Origin: Penium margaritaceum
Taxonomy: Eukaryota; Streptophyta; Zygnematophyceae; Desmidiales; Peniaceae
Reading direction: 5' to 3'
Assembly: GCA_023375785.1 (NCBI GenBank)
Contig: SZWC01000093.1
Location: 36,593-100,592, forward strand
DNA length: 64,000 nucleotides
Each line of letters opens with the position of its first letter. Positions within the stretch are counted from its first letter, which is position 1. Shown here piece by piece: positions 10,201 to 20,783 of the stretch. The notes beneath the pieces are model-generated. The model searched no databases, was not told where the DNA came from, and saw nothing but the letters and a program-made list of their open reading frames with translations. The position numbers and the translations under genes are program-made.

Positions 10201-11939
10201 CACGAGTCAGCCACGGTCAGGGTGTCCAATCACAGTGCCGATGTATTAGGCATGATCTTGCATGTGCAAACAAGGTAAAACACCGGTGGCTTGGTGTGGC
10301 TATTGTGCGCAATGCCTTGACAAAGTTGGCATGTGCCACTGACCATGACCACAAGGTTTACCAAGTGACTTTAACTTCTACGAATCGTAACACGAGTCAG
10401 CCACGGTCAGAGTGCTCAATCACAGTGCACATCTAACATGCATGACCTTGCATGTATAAACAAGGTAAAAACCGGTGGCTTGGCATGGCTATTGTGCACA
10501 ATGCGTTGACAAGGTTGGCATGTGCCACTGATCATGACCACAAAGTTTCACAGTGACTTTAACTTCTACGAATCGTAACACGAGTCAGCCATATTCAGAG
10601 TGCCCAATCACAGTGTAATTCTAATATGCATGAGCTTGCAGGTATAAACAAGGGAAAAAACCATTGGCATGGCACGGCTGTTGTGTGCAATGCATTGACA
10701 AAGTTTGCATGTGCCACTGACCATGACCACAAAGTTTACCAAGTACCTTAATCGGCTAAGAATCATAACACGAGTCAGCCACGGTTTGAGTGTCCAATCA
10801 CATAGCAGATGTACTAGGCATGATCTTGCAGGTGCAAACAAGGTATAATACTGGTGGCTCGGTGTGGCTATTGTGCGCAATGCCTTGACAAAGTTGGCAT
10901 GTGCCACTGACCGTGACCACAATGTTTACCAAGTGACGTGAACTTCTACAAATCATAACATGAGTCAGCCATGGTCAGAGTGCCCAATCTCAGTGCACAT
11001 CTAATATGCATGACCTTGCAGGTATGAACAAGGTAAAAAACCGGTGGCTTGGCACGGCTATTGTTCGCAATGCCTTGACAAAATTGGCATGTGCCACTGA
11101 CCATGACCACAATGTTTACCAAGTAAATTAAACGGATATGAATTATAACACGAGTCAGCCACGGTCAGAGTGTCCAATGACAGTGCAGATATACTGGGCA
11201 TGACCTTGCAGGTATAAACAAGGTATAATACTGGTGGCTCGGTGTGGCTATTGTGCGCAATGCCTTGGCAAAGTTGGCATGTGCCACTGACCATGACCAC
11301 AACTGTATCCAAGTGACGTTTACTTCTATTGATCATAACACGAGCCAGCCACGGTCAGAGTGTCCAATCACAGTGCAGATATACTAGGCATGATCTTGCA
11401 GGTACAAACAAGGTAGAGTACTAGTGGCTCGGTGTGGCTATTATGTGCAATGCCTTGACAAAGTTGGCATGTGCCACTGACCATGNTCTACGAATCGTAA
11501 CACGAGTCAGTCATGGTCAGAGTGCCCAATCACAGTGCACATCTAATATGTATGAACTTGCAGGTATAAACAAGGTAAAAAACCGGTGGCTTGGCATGGC
11601 TATTGTGCGCAATGCTTTGACAAAGTTGGCATGTGCCACTGACCATGACAACATAGTTTACCAAGTGACTTGAACTTCTACGAACCGTAACACAGGTCAG
11701 CCACATTCAGAGTACCCAATCACATTGCACATCTAATATGCATGACCGTGCCAATCACTTGGCATGGCTATTGTGCACAATACCTTGACAAAGTTGGCAT
11801 GTGCCACTGACCATGACCACAAAGTTTACCAAGTACATTAAACGGCTATGAATCATAACACGAGTTAGCCACGGTCAGAGTGTCCAATCACAGTGCAGAT
11901 GTACTAGGCATGATCTTGCAGGTGCAAACAAGGTAATAA
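7209..11939 (+). repeat. Satellite S1 array, block 1
   Basis: About 25 monomers of ~190 bp in direct tandem. Three subtypes alternate. Type 1 carries CCAAGTGACTTTTACTTCT and GATGTACTAGGCATGATC. Type 2 carries CATCTAATATGCATGACC and TAAAAAACCGGTGGCTTGG. Type 3 carries TTAAACGGCTATGAATC and GATATACTGGGCATGACC. All share a conserved half containing GGCTATTGTGCGCAATGCC and GGCATGTGCCACTGACC. A single N at 11486 coincides with about 36 missing satellite bases, so it is probably an unsized assembly join. The many ~80-codon reading frames are satellite by-products. Confidence 0.93.
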
Positions 11940-12420
11940 ACTGCTTGAGGTTATCGATTTTCAATGTTCTTCTGGTCATTAAAATTGTGTCAAACTCTTG
12001 TTTGATGAAATTAAAGTGTTACACAAATACTTTGAATATGTTTTTCAGTGAAATCACGGTGCAGGAAATGCTCACTCATAATTCACATCACATGTTTGTT
12101 CACATTCACCGTAGAGTCATTTGTGGTAGGGAACGACAAATAGGCGTGAACATTCATCTGTACAAAATGACAAACCCACGTAACACGACACACACCTAGA
12201 CCCGTCGGTGGTCCTTAGTAATTTTTTGTACAATGGAATATCTCGTCGAGTCATTGGATCTCTGCAAAAATGATCCTGGGCCTTTTGTTGAATTCAATGT
12301 GTCAGTTGAATGTCAGTTCGTTCACTTATGATTCCAAAAATAATACTGAACCCAATTTTTCCATCTAATTCATAGATTTCATAATCAGGCAAACCTCTAT
12401 CGTTGAATTCCTTGAGCAGT
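11940..12420. mobile_element. 481-bp insert with short imperfect TIRs (MITE-like)
   Basis: AT-rich non-satellite sequence splits an S1 monomer. The ends are ACTGCTTGAGG on the left and CCTTGAGCAGT on the right; reverse-complementing the right end gives ACTGCTCAAGG, a 9/11 match. The left flank AGGTAATAA and right flank AGGTAGAATAA look like a target duplication with a 2-bp difference; removing the insert restores the satellite reading AAGGTAGAATA. A 9-11 bp duplication would fit Mutator-like elements and 8 bp would fit hAT, so the superfamily is open. No transposase is encoded; an 84-codon frame at 11945-12199 resembles nothing I know. Confidence 0.6.
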
Positions 12421-15400
12421 AGGTAGAATAATTGTGGTTCGGTGTGGCTATTGTACGCTATGCCTTGACAAAGTTGGCATGTGCCACTGACCATGACCAC
12501 AAAGTTTACCAAGTGACTTTAACTTATACGAATCGCAACACGAGTCAGCCACGGTCAGAGTGCCCAGTCACAGTGCACATCTAACATGCATGACCTTGCA
12601 GGTATAAACAAGGAAAAAATCCAGTGGCTTGCCACGGCTATTGTGCGCAATGCCTTGACAAAGTTGGCATGTGCCACTGACAATGACCACAAAGATTACC
12701 AAGTACATTAAACGGCTATGAATCATAACCCGAGTCAGCCACGGTCAGAGTGTCCAATCACAGTGCACATGTAGTAGGCATGATCTTGCAGGTACAAACA
12801 AGGTAGAATACTGGTGGCTCGGTGTGGCTATTGTGCGCAATGCCTTGACAAAGTTGGCATGTGCCACTGACCATGACCACAAAGTTTACCAAATACATTA
12901 AACGGCTATGAATCATAACACGAGACAGCCACGATCAGAGTATCCAATCACTGTGCAGATATACTGGGCATGACCTCGCAGGTATAAACAAGGTAGAATA
13001 CTGGTGGCTCCGTGCAGCTATTGTGCGCAATGCCTTGAAAACGTTGGCATGTGCCACTGACCATGACCACAAAGTTTACCAAGTGACTTTAACTTCTACG
13101 AATCATGACACGAGTCAGCCACGGTCAGAGTACTCAATCACAGTTCACCGGATGTACTAGGCATGACCTTACAGGTATAAACAAGGTAAACAACCGGTGG
13201 CTTGGCACGGCTATTGTGCGCAATGTCTTGACAAAGTTGGCATGTGCCACTGACCATGACCACAAAGTTTACCAAGTACGTTAAACGGCTATGAATCATA
13301 ACACGGGTCAGCCACGGTCATAGTGTCCAATCACAGTGCAGATATAATGGGCATGACCTTGCAGGTATAAACAAGGTAGAATACTGNNNNNNNNNNNNNN
13401 NNNNNNNNNNNNNNNNNNNNNNNNNNNNNNNNNNNNNNNNNNNNNNNNNNNNNNNNNNNNNNNNNNNNNNNNNNNNNNNNNNNNNNNNNNNNNNNNNNNN
13501 NNNNNNNNNNNNNNNNNNNNNNNNNNNNNNNNNNNNNNNNNNNNNNNNNNNNNNNNNNNNNNNNNNNNNNNNNNNNNNNNNNNNNNNNNNNNNNNNNNNN
13601 NNNNNNNNNNNNNNNNNNNNNNNNNNNNNNNNNNNNNNNNNNNNNNNNNNNNNNNNNNNNNNNNNNNNNNNNNNNNNNNNNNNNNNNNNNNNNNNNNNNN
13701 NNNNNNNNNNNNNNNNNNNNNNNNNNNNNNNNNNNNNNNNNNNNNNNNNNNNNNNNNNNNTGTGCGCAATGCCTTGACAAAGTTGGCATGTGCCATTGAC
13801 CATGACTAAAAAATTAACCAAGTGACTTTAACTTCTACGAATCATTACACAAGTCAGCCAACGGTCAGAGTACCCAATCACAGTGCACATCTAATATGCA
13901 TGACATTTCAGGTTTAAACAGGGTAAAAAAGAGGTGTATTGGCATGGCTATTGTGCGCAATGCCTTGACAAAGTTGGCATGTGCCACAGACCATGACCAC
14001 AAAGTTTACCAAGTGACTTTAACTTATACGAATTGTAACACGGGTCAGCCACAGTCAGAGTTTCCAATCACAGTTCAGATGTACTAGGCATGCCCTTGCA
14101 GGTATAAACAAGGTAAAAAACCGGTGGCTTGGCACATCTATTGTGCGCAATGCCTAGACAAAGTTGGCATGTGCCACTGACCATGACCACGAAGTTTACC
14201 AAGTACCTTAAACAGCTATGAATCATAACACGAGTCAGCCACGGTCAGAATGTCCAATCCCAGTGCAGATATATTGGGCATGACCTTACAGGTATAAACA
14301 AGGTAGAATACTTGTGGCTTAGTGTGGCTATTATGTGCAAGGCCTTGACAAAGTTGGCATGTGCCACTGACCACGACCACAAACGTATCCAAGTGACTTT
14401 TACTTTGATTGATCATAACACGAGTCAGCCACGGTCAGAGTGTTTAATCACAGTGCAGATGTATTAGGCATGATCTTGCAGTTGCAAACAAGGTAGAATA
14501 CTGGAGGCTCGGTGTGGCTATTGTGCGCAATGACTTGACAAAGTTGGCATGTGCCACTGACCACGACCACAAAGTTTACCAAGTGACCTTAACTTCTACG
14601 AATCGTAACACAAGTCAGCCACGGTCAGAGTGCCCAATCACAGTTCACATCTAATTTGCATGACCTTGCATGCATACACAAGGTAAAAAACCGGTGGCTT
14701 GGAACGGCTCTTGTGCGCAATGCCTTGACAAAGTTGGCATGTGCCACTGACCATGACCACAAGGTTTACCAAGTGACTTTAACTTATTCAAATCGTAACA
14801 CGAGTCAGCTAAAGTCAAAGTGCCCAATCACAGTTCAGATGTACTAGGCATGACCTTGCAGGTATAACCAAGGTAAAAAACCGGTGGCGTGGCACGGCTA
14901 TTGTGCGCAATGCCTTGACAAAGTTGGCATGTGCCACTGATCATGACCACAAAGTTTACCAAGTACCTTAAACGGCTATGACTCATAACACGAGTCAGCC
15001 ACGGTCAGAGTGTCCAATCACAGTTTAGATGTACTAGGCATGATCTTGCAGATACAAACAAGGCGAAATACTGGTGGCTCGGTGTGGCTATTGTGCGCAA
15101 TGCCTTGACAAAGTTGGCATGTGCCACTGACCATGAGCACAAATGTATCGAAGTGACTTTTACTTCTTATGATCATAACACGAGTCAGCCACGGTCAGAG
15201 TGTCCAATCAAAGTATAGATGTACTAGGCATAATCTTGCAGGTACAAACAAGGTAGAATACTGGTGTGTCAGTGTGGCTATTGTGTGCAATGACTTGACA
15301 AAGTTGGCATGTCCCACTGACCAGGACCACAAAGTTTACCAAGTGACCTTAACTTATACGAATCGTAACACAAGTCAGCCAGGGTCAGAGTGCCCAATCA

Positions 15401-16490
15401 CAGTGCACATATAATTTGCATGAACTTGCAGGTATACACAAGGTAAAAAACCGGTGGCTTGGCATGGCTATTGTGCGCAACGCCTTGACAAAGTTGGCAT
15501 GTGCCACTGACCATGACCACAAAGTTTACCGAGTGACTTTAACGTATACGAATCGCAACACGAGTCAGCCACATTAAGAGTGCCCAATCACAGGTCACAT
15601 CTAATATGTATGACCTTGCAGGTATAAGGAAGGTAAAAAACTGGTGGCTTGGCACGGCTATTGTGCGCAATGCCTTGACAAAGTCGGCATGTGCCACTGA
15701 CCATGACCACACTGTTTACCAAGTACCTTAAACGGCTATGACTCATAACACGAGTCAGCCACGGTCAGAGTGCCCAATCACAGGGCACATCTAATATGTA
15801 TGACCTTGCAGGTATAAGGAAGGTAAAAAACTGGTGGCTTGGCACGGCTATTGTGCGCAATGCCTTGACAAAGTCGGCATGTGCCACTGACCATGACCAC
15901 ACTGTTTACCAAGTACCTGAAACGGCTATACATCATAATACGCGTCACCTACGGTCAGAATATCCAATCACAGTACAGATGTACTAGGCATGATCTTGAA
16001 GGTGCAAACAAGGCAGAATACTGGTGGCTCGGTGTGGCTATTGTGCGCAATGCCTTGACAAAGTTGGCGTGTGCCACTGACCATGATCACAAAGTTTACC
16101 AAGTGAATTTAACTTCTACGAATCGTAAGACGAGTCAGCCACATTCAGAGTGCCCAATCATAGTGCAAATCTAATATGCATGACCTTGCTGGTATAAAGA
16201 AGGTAAAAAACCGGTGGCTTGGCACGGCTATTGTGCGCAATGCCTTGACAAAGTTGGCATGTGCCCCTGACCATGACCACACTGTTTACCAAGTACCTTA
16301 AACGGCTATGAATCATAACACGCGTCACCCACGGTCAGAGTGTCAAATCACAGTGCAGATGTACTAGGCATGATCTTCACGGTGCAAAAAAGGTAGAATA
16401 CTGGTGGCTCGGTGTGGCTATTCTGCGCAATGCCTTGACAAAGTTGGCATGTGCCACTTACTATGATCACAAAGTTTACCAAGTGACTTT
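12421..16490 (+). repeat. Satellite S1 array, block 2
   Basis: About 20 monomers, same three subtypes. The array holds the 374-base gap at 13387-13760. Variant forms useful as markers occur here: CAGGGTAAAAAAG near 13920, TGCAAGGCCTTGACAAAG near 14336 and two monomers with CGCGTCACC near 15940 and 16321. The same markers recur in the same order around 23.0-24.9 kb. A monomer segment starting CTAATATGTATGACCTTGC at 15601 is repeated identically for about 128 bp at 15791, exactly 190 bp later, a very recent local duplication. Confidence 0.93.
13387..13760. other. Assembly gap, 374 N
   Basis: The run starts after GAATACTG and ends before TGTGCGCAATGCC, both normal S1 positions 18 bases apart in the monomer. 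Two whole monomers plus 18 would need about 398 bases, so the stated length is about 24 short of an integral fit. The contents are almost certainly S1, and the gap size may be an estimate. Reading frames that cross it have no meaning. Confidence 0.97.
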
Positions 16491-16899
16491 TGTCAGAAGA
16501 TTGTAGTGAGAGTGGACGGCAGGAGCAGAAGCAGGCAGAAGCACTGAATCACACAAGAGTGAGCCAACAGAATGATGAAGGCGGAAAGACAAGAGCGGTC
16601 ATTAGAAGTTAGTCAAAAGGACTCGACAGGGGTGAGACACATAGCTCCGAGGTAGACAGAGGGCAGTGAGAGAGCACGGGAGCGAAGCAGGTGATGCACC
16701 AAAAGTGAGAGAAAGGTCATGAGTGATGAAGCGAAGCAAAAGATGGTAGGCGAAGTGAGCGGAGACACAAGGCGAGCAGAGCGAGAACACGGCGGCGATA
16801 CCGTGGAACCAAAAGGGAACAGGATGTGCATAACTGTTCTGGTTAAACTAGGAGGGAATGAACATCCTCCTTATAAGAGACAGAACAAGACAAAAGGGA
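16491..16899 (-). mobile_element. LTR fragment, copy 1 (truncated)
   Basis: A ~409-bp purine-rich (plus strand) insert begins TGTCAGAAGATTG and ends near CAAAAGGGAA, replacing part of a type-2 S1 monomer. Its first ~50 bp resemble the right end of the LTR at 38793 (TGTCAGATGATTG, then GCAGAAGCAGGCAGAAGCA in both), which gives the minus orientation. A TATA-like CTTATAAGG sits at the far end on the minus strand next to a small AGGAGG/CCTCCT foldback, so most of U3 is missing. About 20 bp of satellite are lost at the insertion point and no target duplication is seen. It is near-identical to 25026-25434. Confidence 0.7.
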
Positions 16900-19614
16900 A
16901 ACGCGTCAGCCATGGAAAGAGTGTCCAATAACAATGCAGATGTACTAGGCATTATCTTACAGGTGCAGACAAGGTGGAATACTGGTGGCTCGGTGTGGCT
17001 ATTGTGCGTAATGCCTTGACAAAGTTTGCATGTGCCACTTACCATGACCACAATGTTTACCAAGTGACTTTACCGTCTACGGATCATAACACGAGTCAGC
17101 CACAGTGAGAGTGCCCAATCACAGTGTACATCTAATATGCATGACCTTGCAGGTATAAACAAGGTAAAAAACCGGTGGCTTGGCACGGCTATTGTGCCCA
17201 ATGCCTTGTGCCACTGACCATGTCCACAAAGTTTTCCAAGTACATTAAACGGCTTTAAATCACAACACGAGTCAGCCACGGTCAGAGTGTCCAGTCACAG
17301 TGCAGATATACTGGACATGATCTTGCAGGTACAAACAAGGTAGAATACTAGTGGCTCGGTGTGGGTGTTTTGCGCTAAGCCTTGAAAAAGTTGGCATGTG
17401 CCACTGACCATGACCACAAATGTATCCAAGTGACTTTTACTCCTATTGATCATTACACGAGTAAGCCACGGTCAGAGTATCCAATCACAGTGCAGATGTA
17501 CTAGGCATGATCGTGCACGTGCAAACAAGGTAGAATACTGGTGGCTCAGTTTGGATATTGTGCGTAATGCCTTGAAAAAGTTGGCATGTGTCACTGACCT
17601 TGACCATAAATATATCCAAGTGACTTTTACTTCTATTGATCATAACACGAGTCAGCCGCGGTCAGAGTGTCCAATCACAGTTCAGATGTACTAGGCATGA
17701 TCTTGCAGGTTCAAAAAAGGTAGAATACTGGTGGCTCGGTGTGGCTATTGTGCGCAATGCCTTGACAAAAATGGCATGTTCCACTGACCATGACTACAAA
17801 GTTTACCAAGTGACTTTAACCTCTACGAACCATAACACGAGTCAGCCACGATCAGAGTGTCCAATCACAACGTACATCTAATATGCATGACCTTGCAGGT
17901 ATAAACAAGGTAAAAACCCGGTGGCTTGGCACGGCTATTGTGCGCAATGCCTTGACGAAGTTGGCATTTGCCACTGCCATGACCACAAAGTTTACCAAGT
18001 ACATTAAACGGCTATGAATCATAACACGAGTCAGCCACAGTTAGAGTGTCCAATTTCAGTGTAGATATTCTGGGCATGACCTTACACTTACAAATAAGGT
18101 AGACTACTGGTGGCTCGGTGTGGCTATTGTGTGTATTGCCTTGACAAAGTTGGCATGTGCCACTGACCATGACCACAAATGTATCCAAGTGACTTTTACT
18201 TTCATTGATCATAACACGAGTCAGCCACAGTCAGAGTGTCCTATCATTGTGCATATGTACTAGGCATGATCTTGCAGGTGCAAACAAGGTAGACTACTGG
18301 TGGCTCGGTGTGGCTATTGTGCGCAATGCCTTGACAAAGTTGGCAGTGCCACTGACCATGACCACAAAGTTTACCAAGTGACTTTAACTTCTACAAATCG
18401 TAACAAGGTTCAGCCACGGTCAGAGTGCCCAATCACAGTGCACATCTAATATGCATGACTTTGCAGGTATAAACAAGAGAAAAACCGGTGGCTTGGCACG
18501 GCTATTGTGGGCAATGCCTTGAAAAAATTGGCATGTGCCACAGACCATGACCACAAAGTTTATCAAGTACCTTTTAACGGCTATGAATCATAACACGAGT
18601 CAGCCACGGTCAGAGTGTCAAATCACAGTGCAGATATACTAGGCATGACCTTACAGGTACAAACAAGTTAAAATACTGGTGGCTTGGTGTGGCATTTGTG
18701 CGCAATGCCTTGAGAAAGTTGGCATGAACCACTGACCATGACCACAAATGTATCCAAGTGACTTTTACTTCTATTGATCATAACACGAGTCAGCCACGGC
18801 CATAGTGCCCAATCAGAGTGCAGATGTACTAGGCATGAGCTTGCAGGTGCAAACAAGGTAGAATATTGGTGGCTCAATGTGGCTATTGTGCGCAATGCCT
18901 TGACAAAATTGGCATGTGCCACTGATCATGACCACAAAGTTTACCAATTGACTTTAACTTCTACGAATCATAACAAGAGTCAGCCACGGTCAGAGTGCCC
19001 AATCAAAGCGCACTTCTAATATGCATGACCTTGCAGGTATAAACAAGGTAATAAACCGGTGGCTTGGCACGGCTATTGTGCGCAATGCCTTGACAAAGTT
19101 GTCATGTGCCACTGACCATGACCACGAAGTTTACCAAGTACATTAAACGGCTATGAATCATAACATGAGTCAGCCACGGTCAGAGTGTCCAATCACAGTG
19201 CAGATATACTGGGCATGATCTTGCCGGTATAAACAAGGTATAATACTGGTGGCTCACTGTGGCTATTGTGCGCAATTCCATGACAACGTTGGCATGTGCC
19301 ATTGACCATGACCACAAATTTATCCAAGTGACTTTTACTTCTATTGACCATGACACGAGTCAGCCATGGTCAGAGTGTCCAATCACAGTGGAGATGTACT
19401 AGGCATGATCTTGCAGGTACAAACAAGGTAGAATACTAGTGGCTCGGTGTGGCGATTTTGCGCAATGCCTTGACAAAGTTGGCATGTGCCACTGACCATG
19501 ACCACAAATGTATCCAAGTGACTTTTACTTCTATTAATCATAACACGAGTCAGCCACGGTCAGAGTGTACAATCACAGTGCAGATGTACTAGGCATGGTT
19601 GTGCAGGTGCAAAC
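16900..19614 (+). repeat. Satellite S1 array, block 3
   Basis: About 14 monomers between the LTR fragment and the solo LTR. It carries rare variants shared with block 5: CTATCATTGTGCATATGTAC at 18241 (again at 25840), GTTGGCAGTGCCACTGACC near 18338, and CAAAGCGCACTTCTAATATG near 19004 (again near 26792). These show the two stretches are duplicates of each other, with an offset of about 7.6-7.8 kb. Confidence 0.92.
19610..19614. other. 5-bp target-site duplication, left copy
   Basis: CAAAC directly before the solo LTR. The same five bases follow it at 20779-20783. Deleting the LTR and one copy restores an uninterrupted S1 monomer (GGTGCAAACAAGG, seen in neighbouring monomers). Confidence 0.9.
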
Positions 19615-20778
19615 TGTCAGAACATTGCTTGAAGAAGTTGTTGTTGAGTGGGTGTGGTCCGATGTGCGTGCGAGCCGCGAGGCGAGCCGCAGCACTCGAG
19701 GCGCGGGCTGAACCTGTTGGAGATGCCACAGCACTTGGGGGATGAGCACGACAGGTCAGGAGATCACATAGGAACACGTGGACGCGGTGTACAAGCACGT
19801 GCGTTGAGAGACTGAGGAGATGCTGATTGCTTGGAGAAGCAAGGTGTGAATAAGTGGAGGCAGTGCCGAGGCGCGGGCCGAATGGCCGCAGCGCTGAGGT
19901 AGGGCCTGCGAGTAGAGGAAAGCACAGAGCAGGAGTGGGTGCGGTTCTGATTGTGGGTGAGTTGGTAGGAAAGCCGCAGCAACAGCAGGATGAGCACTTT
20001 GAAGGATGAGCAGAACTGGGAGTGGATGCAGTGACAATGTGCGGGAAACCGTCACATGTCACGGGCGTTGAGGCAGGAGATTGATATTGGATGCAGCCGT
20101 AGTCTTGGCGGGCACGAGAGCATGAGGAAGATCGGAATGCAGGAGGAGATGCATGAGGAGGATAAGAGTTGGCACTGGGGGCGGGCCAAAGGGCCGAGCC
20201 AGAGTGGGGGCAGGGCGAAGCCCTGGCCGAGAGGAGACCAGGTGAACCGATGATTCTGGTTAATTATAAAGAAGCAATACAAGAGGAACAAGTACTATAG
20301 GCTACAGTATGGATACTCCTAGGCCTAAGCTAGCCACTCCACGCGCTAGGGTGGGCGGTAACTGTGCAGCAGCCGCAGGCGCTTTCCTGCTGCTACTGCT
20401 GGGTGCGGAACGGCTTCGCCGCTCAGCACTGTGTGGCGCGAGGACGATTGAGTGTGCGCTCCGGGTGTCGCCGCTACAGGTTGTTGTTGTCTTGTCGCGT
20501 AGTTTGGACCGGGTCGCGGGCAGTCCGTTGGAGCTCTGGGGCGGGATGGCCAAACGGCTTGTTCTTCCTTGCCGAGCCGATGTGGCAGGGCTGTCTTTTG
20601 GGGTTGCCGCCTTTTTGCTTCCGCTGGCTGTTCCGGCTGTTGACATTGTTCGGACCCGGACGTGAACCTTAACCGGTGGTGATTTTCCTTTTCTGAGATT
20701 CTCGGAGTTGGGTGACCGGACAGCAGGTATTCCAGATATTGCAGTGTCACATTGTGATATTCAATCGATGTTCCGACA
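19615..20778. mobile_element. Solo LTR, 1164 bp, with 5-bp target duplication
   Basis: The sequence starts TGTCAGAAC and ends GTTCCGACA, a 9-bp terminal inverted repeat with one mismatch and the canonical TG...CA ends. It is flanked on both sides by CAAAC. There is no internal domain or second LTR, so it is best read as a solo LTR left after LTR-LTR recombination. It is GC-rich compared with the satellite. A TATA-like TTAATTATAAAG lies at about 20260-20271; the motif can be read on either strand, so orientation is uncertain, though a resemblance to the LTR fragments favours minus. Open frames of about 100-180 codons on both strands around 20.3-20.9 kb have no recognisable domain and are probably accidental. 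Confidence 0.85.
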
Positions 20779-20783
20779 CAAAC
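20779..20783. other. 5-bp target-site duplication, right copy
   Basis: CAAAC directly after the solo LTR, matching 19610-19614. A 5-bp duplication is usual for Ty3/gypsy and Ty1/copia integrases. Confidence 0.9.

Noticed and set aside
11945-12199. 84-codon frame in the TIR insert as a transposase remnant
   Set aside because: Too short, with no catalytic motif or similarity that I can recognise.
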